Assembly (NCBI GenBank): GCA_938023035.1
Contig: CALIDI010000021.1
Span: 91,106-155,105 of the forward strand
Source of the DNA: an uncultured Leptolyngbyaceae cyanobacterium
GTDB lineage: Bacteria > Cyanobacteriota > Cyanobacteriia > Leptolyngbyales > Leptolyngbyaceae
Length of the DNA stretch: 64,000 nucleotides
Direction of reading: 5' to 3'
Shown: piece after piece, positions 17,590-28,166 of the stretch
Layout: each line of letters opens with the position of its first letter
Numbering within the stretch: the first letter of the stretch is position 1
Made by a program: the position numbers and the translations under genes
The notes under the pieces: model-generated
Told to the model about the DNA's origin: nothing
Seen by the model: only the letters and a program-made list of their open reading frames with translations
Database searches by the model: none

Positions 17590-18954
17590 TTAAAAAGCTT
17601 GAAACACAGAAAATTTTTCACTTTGCATTTTGCATTCCGCGTAGGGGTACGCGTGCCGGACATGATTTTCTTCCTGTTCTAAAAACAAATTACCCAGGTC
17701 AAACAGCAACTGCATAACGCCACGATAGCCAACGGTGCAGCGTTGACCGTTGCCGAGGCGATCAAAAATGGGAAAGCCCAGACGATAGAGGGGGCTGTGC
17801 AGACGACGGGCGATCGCCGCGACATTAGAGTTACCAATCAACAAATCAGAGCCAGCGGCCAACTGCTCAAAGTCTTCCAAATCGCCAATGACGACCGTTT
17901 CTACCGGGAGTCTTTCCAGCAATGGGGATTTGGTAGTGGTCACGGCTGCCTGAACCTCTGCCCCCATGCTTTGCAGAAAGTAAACCGTTGACCCGAGCAA
18001 GTCGGGTTCTAGTGCCAGGGATACCCGTTTGCGTCCAAAAAAGAAGTGGGTATCCAGCATGGCATCTTGCAGTTGAGTCCGCTGGCGACGATATTTATCG
18101 GGGACAGGCAACCCACTCAAGTCTGCCAATCCCTCTAAGAAGTTATCCACCGCATCCAGAGTATTCAAACTAGGAAAGACCTCATAGGGAATGCCGAACC
18201 GCGTCTGTAGGGCCTCTGCGGCATTTCGCATACTCTCGCCCAATGCCAGCGTGTAAACCGAACTGCCAATTTCCCGCAGCTCTGCCAAGCTGGTGCCGCC
18301 ACTGGTAACCGTGTTGTAAGAGTCATCTAAATGCCCATCTAGGGAGAGAGACAGGTCAGGAACCGCGATCGCGCTCAAGCCAAAGGCTGCCACGATTTCT
18401 TTAATTTCCTGGACATCTCCTGGTGCAAAGGCAGAACTGATCAGAAGCGTGATTTGATCGGGGCGGGTTTCTCCGGGTTGGGGCAACTCCCTGAGAATGC
18501 TTTCAACCGTCGCCGCAAAACCATCCTGTAGCGCACCTTTGAAATCTGGTGTAGAGACAAAGACGATGGGTAAATCATGGAGTTCAGGATGACGTTTACG
18601 AATAGTTTGCAAAATCCCTGTCATATCATCCCCACGGGTTTCGGTTAATCCCGTGGTGCACAGTCCAATCATCGACGGCTTTGACTTTTCCACTAACGTC
18701 AAAATGGCCTGCTCAACATTTTCTTCACCCCCCAGGATTGTGCTGACTTCGGTCATGGCAGTGGTTGACAGAGGAATGGCCTCCCGAAAGTGGCGGACGA
18801 GCATGACTTTGGCAAAGGCGGTGCAACCCTGGGAGCCATGAAACAGGGGCATGATACCTTTGAGTCCCAGAAATGCCAGGGCAGCACCCAGGGGCTGGCT
18901 CTGCTTGAGGGGATTGACCGCAACGGATTTTCTTGGTGTTGTAATAGTTGCCAT
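17590..18954 (-). CDS. nifN: NifN, beta subunit of the NifEN cofactor scaffold
   Basis: The ATG at 18954 overlaps the nifE stop (TAATG), giving 454 residues. Motifs: NPLKQSQPLGAALAFLGLKGIMPLFHGSQGCTAF near the N-terminus with the P-cluster-like Cys, IGLCTTGLTETRGDDMTG, and a C-terminal LIGNSNVAAIARRL...LGFPIFDRLGNGQRCTVGYRG. With NifE it matures the NifB-co derived precursor to FeMo-co. The 3' end holds a short segment resembling dispersed repeat family B, perhaps a repeat-derived C-terminal extension. Confidence 0.95.
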   Translation of the reverse strand: MATITTPRKSVAVNPLKQSQPLGAALAFLGLKGIMPLFHGSQGCTAFAKVMLVRHFREAIPLSTTAMTEVSTILGGEENVEQAILTLVEKSKPSMIGLCTTGLTETRGDDMTGILQTIRKRHPELHDLPIVFVSTPDFKGALQDGFAATVESILRELPQPGETRPDQITLLISSAFAPGDVQEIKEIVAAFGLSAIAVPDLSLSLDGHLDDSYNTVTSGGTSLAELREIGSSVYTLALGESMRNAAEALQTRFGIPYEVFPSLNTLDAVDNFLEGLADLSGLPVPDKYRRQRTQLQDAMLDTHFFFGRKRVSLALEPDLLGSTVYFLQSMGAEVQAAVTTTKSPLLERLPVETVVIGDLEDFEQLAAGSDLLIGNSNVAAIARRLHSPLYRLGFPIFDRLGNGQRCTVGYRGVMQLLFDLGNLFLEQEENHVRHAYPYAECKMQSEKFSVFQAF

Positions 18955-20333
18955 TAAATGACCTCCGTATCCCACGGGGCTGGTTTGCGAACTTGTGCCC
19001 AAACTGGGCTATACAGAGCTTCTTCTAGCTCTCGGGCCATTTCCACCATGCCGACATAGCCCGCATAGGGATGGTGACGCTCTTGGTTGATGTCGAGAAA
19101 AGGAATTTTGGCTTTCAGCGCAGTGTACTGGTTCCGCCCACCGGCAATCAGCATGTCAGCTTTGGTTTGGGCAATTACCCGCAGAAGTTCCTGGGCATTG
19201 CCTTTTTCCAGCATGATGCCGTCTTGACCCAATAATTCTCTAATGCGGGCCTTATCTTCTTCGGTGCTTTTCTTGGTGCTGGTGGCGCACACTTCCATAC
19301 CCAGATCTTTTGCCGCAGAAATGATGGACCAGCTTTTTACTCCGCCGGTGTAAAGCACCACGCGCTTGCCTTTCAAGCGAGCGCGATAGGGTGCCAGCGC
19401 ATCATCTAATCGATGGGTTTCTTCGGTGATGAGTTGTTCGACTCGTTGTTGCAAATCCGCATCCCCTAACCTGGCAGCAATATTGCGCAAACAGCGGTTC
19501 ATGTCGGCCACCCCGTAGAAAGATTCTTCGATATAGGGAATGCCGTAGCGCTCCTCCATTTTGCGGGCCATGTTGATCAGGGCTTTGGAGCAGATCATCA
19601 CGTTGAGTTTAGCCCGGTGGGAGCAGGCAATATCCTGATAGCGCCCATCGCCGGTAATTTGAGCCAAAACTCGAATTCCCAATTTCTCAAACAGGGGCAA
19701 CACACCCCACAGTTCGCCGGCAATGTTGTACTCTCCAATCAGGTTGATGTCGTAGGGGGTGGTATACTCTGGTTCCCGTGTGCCGACCACATATTCCAGC
19801 AGACTTTCTCCTCCGACCCGGTTGCCTAAATTTTTACTGCCAATAAACCCAGGAGAATTTACAGGAACAACAGGCACGCCGGTCTTCTCTGCCGCTTTCT
19901 GGCACACGGCATCTAGGTCATCCCCAATCAGGGCAGTGACGCAGGTGGAGTAGACAAATACGGCGGCGGGATTATAGCGCTCTTTTACCTCCAGAATGGC
20001 TTTGTAGAGCTTTTTCTCACCACCGAAGATGACATCATTTTCATTCAGGTCAGTTGTGAAGCCCATTTTGTAAAGCATTGGGCCAGAAGAAAGGCTGCCA
20101 CGACTGCCCCAGGAGTTTCCAGCACAGGCGATGGGGCCATGCACCAGATGGGCGGCATCCGTAATCGGCACCAGGGCAATCATCGCTCCATCAAAGGCGC
20201 AACCTCCTTGGGCAGCTCCAGGTTGGGCTACCTGAGTGCAGGATTTATTCTTACCTTTGCCTTCTTTTTTGTGATTGTGTTCACAAGCCGACTCGCTCAG
20301 GAGTTCGTTGATTTTGCCTTGAGTGAGTTTCAT
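18954..20333 (-). CDS. nifE: NifE, alpha subunit of the NifEN cofactor scaffold
   Basis: This 459-residue protein has the cluster ligand regions [38 protein letters not shown] and [19 protein letters not shown], plus [22 protein letters not shown] at the cofactor region. It pairs with NifN to make the FeMo-co scaffold. It is translationally coupled to nifN through TAATG. The upstream spacer has a purine-rich plus-strand tract and the short MITE copy at 20381-20433. Confidence 0.96.
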   Translation of the reverse strand: MKLTQGKINELLSESACEHNHKKEGKGKNKSCTQVAQPGAAQGGCAFDGAMIALVPITDAAHLVHGPIACAGNSWGSRGSLSSGPMLYKMGFTTDLNENDVIFGGEKKLYKAILEVKERYNPAAVFVYSTCVTALIGDDLDAVCQKAAEKTGVPVVPVNSPGFIGSKNLGNRVGGESLLEYVVGTREPEYTTPYDINLIGEYNIAGELWGVLPLFEKLGIRVLAQITGDGRYQDIACSHRAKLNVMICSKALINMARKMEERYGIPYIEESFYGVADMNRCLRNIAARLGDADLQQRVEQLITEETHRLDDALAPYRARLKGKRVVLYTGGVKSWSIISAAKDLGMEVCATSTKKSTEEDKARIRELLGQDGIMLEKGNAQELLRVIAQTKADMLIAGGRNQYTALKAKIPFLDINQERHHPYAGYVGMVEMARELEEALYSPVWAQVRKPAPWDTEVI

Positions 20334-20380
20334 GGAAGTAGGAGGGGTAAAGGGGTGGAGAGGGATAACTGAAGGAAGTG

Positions 20381-20433
20381 GTGTTGCTTAATGAAGGGAT
20401 GAATTGGGGGGCTATCCAGATTCAGCAACGTCA
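20381..20433. mobile_element. MITE-like element, internally deleted copy
   Basis: The left end GGTGTTGCTTAATGAAGGGA and right end GATTCAGCAACGTC match the termini of the elements at 39001-39158 and 48026-48204, but only 53 bp remain. AAGGAAG flanks it on both sides (20373-20379 and 20434-20440), consistent with a decayed target duplication. It lies 48 bp upstream of nifE on the nifE template side, within the Mo-nitro_C to nifE spacer. Confidence 0.6.
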
Positions 20434-20596
20434 AGGAAGCTTTTTAGATCTCAGATTTTTACAGAAGGGGATAGAGGTTAGAGGGCAGAGAACCGGATAA
20501 AAAAGACTGGAGGATCGAGGTTTGCGTTTCTTCATTTGTCCTAACTGTTATGGCTGTTGCCATTCAAGACATCTGAGGTTGAGCATTTCAGATGGA

Positions 20597-20890
20597 TTAG
20601 CAGATGTATTTTTCAATGTCTTCACCGCAAACATCTGAGAGATAGCTAAGGGCGCGAAAGCGGAGGGAAACAAATTCGTTGTAGAAGGGGTTCAGTTCAC
20701 ACAGGGGCGGGGTATGGAAGGGGTGGCCGAATAGGGTGAAGCGACGCTCGAAGGGGCAGGTGCAGGGAATCAGTTGACAGATCAGATGGGCAACACGCGG
20801 GTTATGAATTTCGAGGCGATCAATCCAGTGGCGGATGGGTGTGAGAAAACCAACGAGAGGCGAGGTAGAGGGATGGAAAAGAGTAGCCAT
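20597..20890 (-). CDS. Mo-dependent nitrogenase C-terminal family protein
   Basis: This 97-residue protein has the Mo-nitro_C pattern PIRHWIDRLEIHNPRVAHLICQLIPCTCPFERRFTLFGHPFHTPPLCELNPFYNEFVSLRFRALSYLSDVCGEDIEKYI. It has several conserved cysteines (IPCTCPFER, PLCELNP, DVCGED). The family is common in cyanobacteria and often encoded just after nifK, as here. Function is unknown. The spacer to nifK is 85 bp. Confidence 0.88.
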   Translation of the reverse strand: MATLFHPSTSPLVGFLTPIRHWIDRLEIHNPRVAHLICQLIPCTCPFERRFTLFGHPFHTPPLCELNPFYNEFVSLRFRALSYLSDVCGEDIEKYIC

Positions 20891-20975
20891 AGGAAGGAAA
20901 GGGGGATAGGAGGTAAAGGCGGGTTGACAATCAGATTTGATAACGATTGATTGAAACCCGCCCGTACAGGGGAGA

Positions 20976-22514
20976 TTAGCGAATCAGGTCATAGGAGATG
21001 TCTGTTTTCGCTGGGATGATGGTGTTGCGATCGAGTTCATCCAGGATTGTGTTCACCACCCAATTCAGAATGTTGATGGTGCCCTGGTAGCCGTAAGTGG
21101 CGTAGCGGTGCAGGTGATGGCGATCGAAGATGGGATAGCCAATTCGCACCATAGGGGTGTGGGTATCGCGCCATAGGTATTTGCCGTAGGAGTTGCCGAT
21201 GAAGAAGTCAACGGGTTCTGTGAACAGCAAGGAGCGCATGTGCCACAGGTCTTTACCACCCCAGATGGTAGCACCGGCCCCAAAGGGGCTGGAATCGAGC
21301 AGGGCACGTAGCTCTGCTTCAAACTCTTCGTTGCTGTTGGTTACCACAATGTGTATGGGTTCTGCACCCACTTCTAACAAAAATTGGGTTAAACCAATCA
21401 CTAAATCAGGATCCCCATAGTGAGCAACCTTTTTCCCATGTAACCAAGCTTGAGAGTCTGTCAAAGCATCTACTGCGCGACCCCGTTCTTCTTCTAGCTC
21501 TTTGGGAATGGGCTTGCCGGTTAAGGCAGACAATTTCATTAAGAACTCATCGGTGCCGCGAATCCCAACAGGGCGATTCACGTAGGTCTTTTGACCCCAC
21601 TCTTTCTCGATATATTCACGAGTTTTGATGGTGGAATATGCCTGGAAGGCGATTGTGGCTTCTCCATTAATTGAATCTGCCGCATCTTCTAGCTTTGTCC
21701 CACCTGGATACATGTTGTATTCCCCAGTATTGGGAGAATCCAAGTATTCTGAATTGTCTGCTAGTAGCGTGTAGTCAATGCCCATCAACGTGGCAATGCG
21801 CTTGATTTCTCGCAGGTTGCCAATGTAGGTTTCAAATCCAGGGATGAAGTTGATCTTACCGTTGGTACTTTCTGCCTTTTTGTCTTTGGTCAGGTTGGTC
21901 AGAATCCCCTTCATCATGTTGTCGTAGCCCGTGATGTGGGAGCCGACAAAGCTGGGGGTGTGGGCATAGGGCACTGGAAATTCTTGCGGTACTGACCCCG
22001 CTGTCTTAGCGTTGGTGATGAAGGCTTGCAGGTCATCTCCGATGACTTCTGCCATGCAGGTGGTGCAAAGAGCAATCATTTTGGGCTTATACAGGTTGTA
22101 ACTGTTTGCCAGGCCCTCAATCAAGTTGTTTTGTCCACCAAAGACTGCTGCATCCTCAGTCATGGAAGACGAGACTGCCGAGAAGGGTTCTTTAAAGTGC
22201 CGAGTGAAGTGGCTGCGGAAATAGGCAACACACCCCTGGGAACCATGGACAAAGGGCAGGGTACCTTCAAAGCCAACGGCTGCCAGGATAGCACCGAGGG
22301 GCTGACAAGCTTTAGCAGGGTTAACAGTTAGTGCTTCCCGGGCAAAGTTTTTCTCCCGGTATTCCCAGGTTTTTGTCCACTCTGCCGTTTGAGCTACTAA
22401 GTCGGGATCATGTCCGCCTTCAAACTCTTTCTTTGCAGCAAACAGTTCCTGATATTCGTCCTGGTGGAATAATTCAGCGTGATCTTTGATGCGATCGATG
22501 TTGTTCTGAGCCAT
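20976..22514 (-). CDS. nifK: Nitrogenase MoFe protein beta subunit
   Basis: This 512-residue protein carries the P-cluster ligands in [39 protein letters not shown] and [12 protein letters not shown]. It has the [19 protein letters not shown] region and the conserved C-terminal [32 protein letters not shown]. With NifD it forms the alpha2beta2 MoFe protein that reduces N2. GGAGAACATCCATCATG gives the ribosome site. The nifD-nifK gap is 114 bp and purine-rich on the plus strand. Confidence 0.98.
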   Translation of the reverse strand: MAQNNIDRIKDHAELFHQDEYQELFAAKKEFEGGHDPDLVAQTAEWTKTWEYREKNFAREALTVNPAKACQPLGAILAAVGFEGTLPFVHGSQGCVAYFRSHFTRHFKEPFSAVSSSMTEDAAVFGGQNNLIEGLANSYNLYKPKMIALCTTCMAEVIGDDLQAFITNAKTAGSVPQEFPVPYAHTPSFVGSHITGYDNMMKGILTNLTKDKKAESTNGKINFIPGFETYIGNLREIKRIATLMGIDYTLLADNSEYLDSPNTGEYNMYPGGTKLEDAADSINGEATIAFQAYSTIKTREYIEKEWGQKTYVNRPVGIRGTDEFLMKLSALTGKPIPKELEEERGRAVDALTDSQAWLHGKKVAHYGDPDLVIGLTQFLLEVGAEPIHIVVTNSNEEFEAELRALLDSSPFGAGATIWGGKDLWHMRSLLFTEPVDFFIGNSYGKYLWRDTHTPMVRIGYPIFDRHHLHRYATYGYQGTINILNWVVNTILDELDRNTIIPAKTDISYDLIR

Positions 22515-22628
22515 GATGGATGTTCTCCAAAGTTGATCAGGGAGGGGGGAGGGAAGGGGATAGGGGGGAGGGACAGGGGCGGAGCCAGAAGTTTAAGGCT
22601 CAATCACCCTGTGCCCTCATCACCCCGT

Positions 22629-24113
22629 TTACTCTTCAGTTGTTTTCCACGGTGCACCAATCAGGCTCCAGGTGGGGCTGTTGAGTGCGAGATCCATATC
22701 GCGGGCGAAGATGGCGAAGCCGTCGTAACCGTGGTACGGCCCAGAGTAATCCCAGGAGTGCATTTGGCGGAAGGGAAGCGCCATTTTTTGGAAGACATAC
22801 TTTTCTTTGATGCCAGAAGCTACCAGGTCAGGCTTCAGTTCTTTAATGAATGCTTCAAACTCATAGGCGGAAACGTCATCGTAAATCAGGGTGCCGTTTT
22901 CCACGTAGTGTGTAGTGCGCTTATAGTCGTCGTTGTGCCCAAACTCATAGCCTGTGCTGATGAGCTGCATTCCTAGGTCATGGAAGGCGGGAACAACGTG
23001 GCGGGGACGCAATCCTCCTACCATTAGAGCCACCGTTTTGCCTTCTAAGCGGGGACCGTATTTGGCAATCACGGCTGCGGTTTGGGCTTCGTATTTGGCG
23101 ATGACGGCTTCTGCCTTTGCCTGGATGGTTTCGTCGAAGCGGGCGGCAATGGTTCTGAGGGATTCGGCAATTTGGGTTGGGCCAAAGAAGTTATATTCCA
23201 GCCAGGGAATCCCGTAGGCTTCTTCCATATGGCGGGAGATATAGTTCATTGAGCGGTAGCAGTGAACCAGATTCAGCTTTACAGAAGGGGTGTTAATCAT
23301 CTCATGCAGGGTGCCATCCCCTGACCACTGAGCCACTACCCGCAGACCAATTTCTTCTAAAAGAATGCGGCTGGACCAGGCATCTCCACCAATGTTGTAG
23401 TCACCGATGATAGCAATGTCGTAGGGAGTGCCCTCAGGAGCAGTTCCCTCTTTTTTGGCTTTGTCATATTGAGGGAAAACCCAGTCGCGCACCGAATCGT
23501 TGGCGATGTGGTGTCCCAGGGATTGAGAGACTCCCCGGAACCCTTCGCAACGGACAGGAACGACTGTTTTGCCAATTTCTCTAGCAGACTTTTTGGCGAC
23601 AGCTTCAATGTCATCGCCAATCAGTCCAATTGGGCATTCTGATTGAATAGAAATGCCTCGGTTGAGGGGGAATAGTTCTTCGAGTTCGGTGATTAGTTTG
23701 GCTAGTTTTTTGTCTCCTCCAAACACAATGTCGCGTTCCTGGAAGTCGGAGGTAAATTGCATGGTACCGAAGGTATCAATGCCGGTGGTGCCAATGTAGT
23801 AGTTGCGACGACCCGACCAGGAGTAGTAACCACAACCGACAGGCCCGTGACTGATGTGAATCATGTCTTTGATGGGGCCCCAAACGACGCCTTTAGACCC
23901 GGCGTAGGCACAACCGCGAGTCGTCATGGAACCGGGAACCGATTTGATGTTGGACTTGACGCCGCAATCAGATTTGCCTTCTTCGTAAACATTCAGATGC
24001 TTTTCCCGTTTTTTCTTGGCTTTATCGGGATAGGCTTCCAGAACTTCTTTGATCAGTTCTTTTTTCGTAACAACGGGATTCTCTTCAAGAGTAGCGGATT
24101 CGGGAGGTGTCAT
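22629..24113 (-). CDS. nifD: Nitrogenase MoFe protein alpha subunit
   Basis: The ATG at 24113 ([13 protein letters not shown]) gives 494 residues; a longer frame extends upstream without support. P-cluster Cys are in [26 protein letters not shown] and [13 protein letters not shown]. FeMo-co ligands are in [12 protein letters not shown] (Cys) and [15 protein letters not shown] (His). The gene is intact, with no excision element such as the 11-kb nifD element of heterocystous strains. It lies 172 bp downstream of nifH, and that gap contains a hairpin. Confidence 0.97.
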   Translation of the reverse strand: MTPPESATLEENPVVTKKELIKEVLEAYPDKAKKKREKHLNVYEEGKSDCGVKSNIKSVPGSMTTRGCAYAGSKGVVWGPIKDMIHISHGPVGCGYYSWSGRRNYYIGTTGIDTFGTMQFTSDFQERDIVFGGDKKLAKLITELEELFPLNRGISIQSECPIGLIGDDIEAVAKKSAREIGKTVVPVRCEGFRGVSQSLGHHIANDSVRDWVFPQYDKAKKEGTAPEGTPYDIAIIGDYNIGGDAWSSRILLEEIGLRVVAQWSGDGTLHEMINTPSVKLNLVHCYRSMNYISRHMEEAYGIPWLEYNFFGPTQIAESLRTIAARFDETIQAKAEAVIAKYEAQTAAVIAKYGPRLEGKTVALMVGGLRPRHVVPAFHDLGMQLISTGYEFGHNDDYKRTTHYVENGTLIYDDVSAYEFEAFIKELKPDLVASGIKEKYVFQKMALPFRQMHSWDYSGPYHGYDGFAIFARDMDLALNSPTWSLIGAPWKTTEE

Positions 24114-24192
24114 AGTCTGCCTCTCTGGATAGTGGGTAAAGGATGGAGGGGAAGAAGGAGAGGGGAGGGGTGGAAGAGTGGAGAAGTGGAGG

Positions 24193-24234
24193 GGTAAAGG
24201 GGCGGAGCAATCATTACCCATCGCCCCCTTTACC
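24193..24234 (-). promoter_or_regulatory. nifH-nifD intercistronic hairpin
   Basis: GGTAAAGGGG at 24193-24202 and CCCCTTTACC at 24225-24234 form a perfect 10-bp stem. It lies 52-93 nt downstream of the nifH stop on the coding strand. There is no U-tract. By analogy with other diazotrophs it may block 3' exonucleases and enrich nifH mRNA over nifDK; that role is inferred. Confidence 0.5.
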
Positions 24235-24285
24235 TAATCACTCCATCACCCCGTTCCCTTCAGGGCCGGTGATCTGTCGGAACTA

Positions 24286-25212
<927 letters not shown>

Positions 25213-25283
25213 TTATGAGTGGACATCAGTCAACCAGTGTTAGCTAGCTACAAATCAGGATGTTGTAGACGACTGGGTTAGGG

Positions 25284-25321
25284 GGTTGGGTGCGATCGCA
25301 CCAGGGGGCGATCGCCCAACC
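25284..25321 (-). promoter_or_regulatory. HIP1-containing hairpin in the nifU-nifH spacer
   Basis: GGTTGGGTGCGATCGC pairs with GCGATCGCCCAACC to give a 14-bp stem with a two-base bulge and an 8-nt loop. It is built on two HIP1 palindromes. It lies 102 bp upstream of nifH and could terminate, attenuate or process transcripts from nifU. Confidence 0.45.
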
Positions 25322-25463
25322 GGGATAGATAAAATTTGGGGATTGTTCATGAATTAAAGGGACAGGGTTAGAGATAAGAGTGTGGTAGGGCGAAGAGGGG
25401 GTCGGGTAATTTCCCGACTTCTTCTCGTCTTCCACTCACTCACCGATTCCTCCACACCTTGAC

Positions 25464-26345
25464 TTACTCCACAGCTTCAACAACAAGGCTGGGTGAGACT
25501 CGTTCTTTGATGCGGACTTCGATTGCGTTTTTGAGCGTTGCCATACTGCTTTCACAGGAACCACAGGCACCTTTGAGAATGACTTTGACCACGTTGCCCT
25601 CGAGGTCATAGAGGTCAACATCACCTCCATCTGCGAGTAAGACAGGGCGCACTTCTTGTAAGACAGCCTGGATGAGTGCAATTTTTTGAACGGTTGTGAG
25701 GGGATGAGTAGGATTTAACCCAACTTCGGCAGTGATGCGAGCAGCTGTTGCTTCTTTTTCTTGCTGAATGGCGAAGAGAATATCTTCAATATCGACTAGA
25801 CAGGAGCCACATCCACCACCTGCTTTGACATAGCTAGTGACTTGTTCAGCGGTGGTTAGATTATTTTCAATGATGATGCGGCGAATGCGATTATCACTCA
25901 CGCCATAACAGGAGCAAACTAGAGCACCTTCATCTTCTTCGTGATGTTCAATTTCAATGCCGCGATATTTAAAGATCGCAGCTTCTAGTGCTTCCTTTCC
26001 CATCACAGAGCAGTGCATTTTCTCTTCTGGCAAGCCTCCCAGAAAATTAGCAATATCTTGATTACTGACTTTTAGAGCTTCATCTAGAGTCAGTCCTTTA
26101 ATCATCTCAGTTAATGCAGAAGAAGAGGCGATTGCGCTGGTGCAGCCAAAGGTTTGAAAGCGAGAATCGAGAATTTTATCTGTATCGACTTCAATCTTGA
26201 GGTGTAGTCTAAGTGCATCACCACAAGCAATGCTACCAACTTCACCAAAGACAGTTGCAATACCTGGTTCGTTTGTTGCTTCTATCACTCCCTGATTGCG
26301 GGGATTGTAGAAGTGCTCCATTACTTTTTCGGTATAGTCCCACAT
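25464..26345 (-). CDS. nifU: NifU, modular Fe-S cluster scaffold
   Basis: The ATG at 26345 (MWDYTEKVMEHFYNPRNQG), after AGGAAACACCGCC, gives 293 residues. Three domains: IscU-like scaffold (about 1-125, Cys in GSIACGDALR, FGCTSA and HCSVMG), a BFD-type [2Fe-2S] domain (CSCYGVSDNRIRR...GGGCGSCLVDIED, about 135-185), and a C-terminal Nfu domain (GACGSCESS). It builds clusters for NifH and NifB using sulfur from NifS. It is followed upstream by nifS 154 bp away. Confidence 0.96.
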   Translation of the reverse strand: MWDYTEKVMEHFYNPRNQGVIEATNEPGIATVFGEVGSIACGDALRLHLKIEVDTDKILDSRFQTFGCTSAIASSSALTEMIKGLTLDEALKVSNQDIANFLGGLPEEKMHCSVMGKEALEAAIFKYRGIEIEHHEEDEGALVCSCYGVSDNRIRRIIIENNLTTAEQVTSYVKAGGGCGSCLVDIEDILFAIQQEKEATAARITAEVGLNPTHPLTTVQKIALIQAVLQEVRPVLLADGGDVDLYDLEGNVVKVILKGACGSCESSMATLKNAIEVRIKERVSPSLVVEAVE

Positions 26346-26499
26346 GGCGGTGTTTCCTGAAGAATAGAGGAGGAGAGGGGGAAGGGGAAGAAGATAGAAT
26401 CCAGACATTCAAAATGACTTTTGACGAAGTCGCTAAGGCATTGGTAAAACCTGTCTGCACGACTGATAATACTCAAAACCTAAATATTTGATCACTTGG

Positions 26500-27705
26500 T
26501 TACGCTGTTGCTGTAGTAACTTCTTCTCTTCCTTTTAACCACTCTGCGTCGTCACTGTTGAAAGGTGACATTACCCGCAGGCGCTCAATGATGTCAGGGA
26601 GAATTTCAAGAACGCGATCAATTTCGACTGTAGTGGTATATCGAGAAAGGCTGAAGCGAATGGAGCCATGTAAGGTGGTGTAAGGAAGCCCCATGGCTCG
26701 TAACACGTGGGATGGCTCTAAAGAACCTGATGTGCAAGCTGATCCAGAGGATGCGCATACCCCAAATTTGTCTAAGGATAGAAGAATAGCTTCTCCTTCG
26801 ATGTACTTGAAGCCAATATTGGTGGTGTTGGGAAGACGATTTTGGGGATCGCCGTTCACTTCACAATCAGGAATTGTCGCGAGGATGCCTTTTTCTAAAC
26901 GATCACGCAGTTTCTTTTCTTGGGGGATATCGGCGAGATGCTCCTGAGCCAGTTCTGCCGCTTTGCCTAGACCAATAATGCCAGCCACGTTCTCGGTTCC
27001 GGCGCGGCGTCCGCGTTCCTGGTGTCCTCCAATCAGCAGGGGACGAAAGCGAAATCCCCGTCTGACAAACAGCGCTCCTACACCTTTGGGCGCGTGTAAT
27101 TTGTGGCCGGAGATGGTCATCAAATCAATCACACTTGTTTTCATATTCAGGGGTAGTTTTCCGGCAACCTGCACAGCATCGACGTGGAAGGTGGCACCGT
27201 ATTCTTTGGCGATCGCGCCTGCTTGCTCTACGGGAAATACTGTGCCCGTCTCGTTGTTGGCATACATCATTGAAACCAGGGCCGTATTGCCTGTCATCGC
27301 CGCTTCCAGTTCCATCAGGTCTACCTGTCCCTTGCGATTAACAGACAGGTAAGTGACCGTGTAGCCCTGCTTTTCCAGTTGTTTGAATAGGTTCAAAACA
27401 CAGGCGTGTTCGACCTGGGTGGTAATCAGGTGTTTGCGATCGGGTTGGGCAGCTAGGGCAGCTCGAATCGCGGCATTGTTGCCTTCGGTGCCACAACTGG
27501 TGAAGATGATTTCAGATTCCTCTGCTCCCAACAGCGACGCAACTTGAAACCGGGCATGTTTCAGGGCTTTGCTGACCTGCCCACCAAAGCGATGCATGGA
27601 AGAAGGATTGCCATAGTACTCTGTCAAGTAAGGCAGCATTGCCTCTAGGACTTCTGGATCTACTTTGGTTGTGGCGTTGTTATCAAGATAAATGACTGGG
27701 TTCAT
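26500..27705 (-). CDS. nifS: NifS cysteine desulfurase
   Basis: The ATG at 27705 overlaps the fdxN stop (ATGA) and gives 401 residues. It is a class V PLP aminotransferase: YLDNNATTKVDPEV at the N-terminus, PLP lysine in ISGHKLHAPKGVGAL, and catalytic Cys in SSGSACTSGSLEPSHVL. It releases sulfur from cysteine for NifU. Cysteine supply is probably raised by nifP on the divergent operon. Confidence 0.96.
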   Translation of the reverse strand: MNPVIYLDNNATTKVDPEVLEAMLPYLTEYYGNPSSMHRFGGQVSKALKHARFQVASLLGAEESEIIFTSCGTEGNNAAIRAALAAQPDRKHLITTQVEHACVLNLFKQLEKQGYTVTYLSVNRKGQVDLMELEAAMTGNTALVSMMYANNETGTVFPVEQAGAIAKEYGATFHVDAVQVAGKLPLNMKTSVIDLMTISGHKLHAPKGVGALFVRRGFRFRPLLIGGHQERGRRAGTENVAGIIGLGKAAELAQEHLADIPQEKKLRDRLEKGILATIPDCEVNGDPQNRLPNTTNIGFKYIEGEAILLSLDKFGVCASSGSACTSGSLEPSHVLRAMGLPYTTLHGSIRFSLSRYTTTVEIDRVLEILPDIIERLRVMSPFNSDDAEWLKGREEVTTATA

Positions 27706-28085
27706 GAATGGACTCCCACCAGTGTAGAAGGGTGTAATTGTCTGGATAAGGCTTGTGAGTAGCGCTCGAACCAATGTTTCCAATAATCAGACTGGGAGTT
27801 TGCTTTTAACCGTGAGATCAGTGCGTTGTAGGTTGTGAACCAGTTATCCCAGTAGTTGTTAGTCAAATGAGCGCGCGACCGCGGGAAAACGGTCAAACTG
27901 GGAACGCATCCTCCAGTTGTTGGGCAGACAGCCCAGCACTGAGGCATTGAGTAGTGACCTACACAATCATTACAGCGTTCAGGATTGATTTGATAGTGTT
28001 GTTCGTTTTGGGTAATTGCCCCAGTTGGGCAAGCAGATTGACAACGATGACATTCAATACATTGGCTGGTGATAATGTAGGTCAT
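27702..28085 (-). CDS. fdxN: nif ferredoxin FdxN (2x[4Fe-4S])
   Basis: This 127-residue protein has two cluster motifs, CIECHRCQSACPTG (about residues 9-22) and a second with a long insert, CNDCVGHYSMPQCWAVCPTTGGC. A tail of about 65 residues follows, with two similar NYWDNWFTTYNALISRLK and DYWKHWFERYSQALSRQL helices. The gene is uninterrupted, with no 55-kb fdxN element. Position between nifB and nifS is standard. It likely donates electrons to NifB. The tail duplication has no known role. Confidence 0.93.
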   Translation of the reverse strand: MTYIITSQCIECHRCQSACPTGAITQNEQHYQINPERCNDCVGHYSMPQCWAVCPTTGGCVPSLTVFPRSRAHLTNNYWDNWFTTYNALISRLKANSQSDYWKHWFERYSQALSRQLHPSTLVGVHS

Positions 28086-28121
28086 AACAACCTCCTAATT
28101 CAGTTTTGAGTTCTCAACAAC

Positions 28122-28154
28122 GAGTGATGAGTTTGATGATCTAACTCATCGCTC
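28122..28154 (-). promoter_or_regulatory. nifB-fdxN intercistronic hairpin
   Basis: GAGTGATGAGTT at 28122-28133 and AACTCATCGCTC at 28143-28154 pair over 12 bp with one wobble and a 9-nt loop. It sits in the 81-bp gap between nifB and fdxN, with no U-tract on either strand, so RNA processing or stability is more likely than termination. Confidence 0.5.
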
Positions 28155-28166
28155 AAGTCTCACGCT

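Noticed and set aside
21780..21850. TTCAAATCC-like tRNA T-loop sequence
   Set aside because: It lies inside nifK on the opposite strand and no cloverleaf can be built around it; no tRNA was found in the window.
22629..24113. Possible nifD excision element as in heterocystous cyanobacteria
   Set aside because: The NifD frame is continuous from ATG to stop with all ligands present.
25225..25260. Possible NtcA site upstream of nifH
   Set aside because: The only candidate (TGT-N8-TAC) does not match GTAN8TAC and no well-placed -10 follows.
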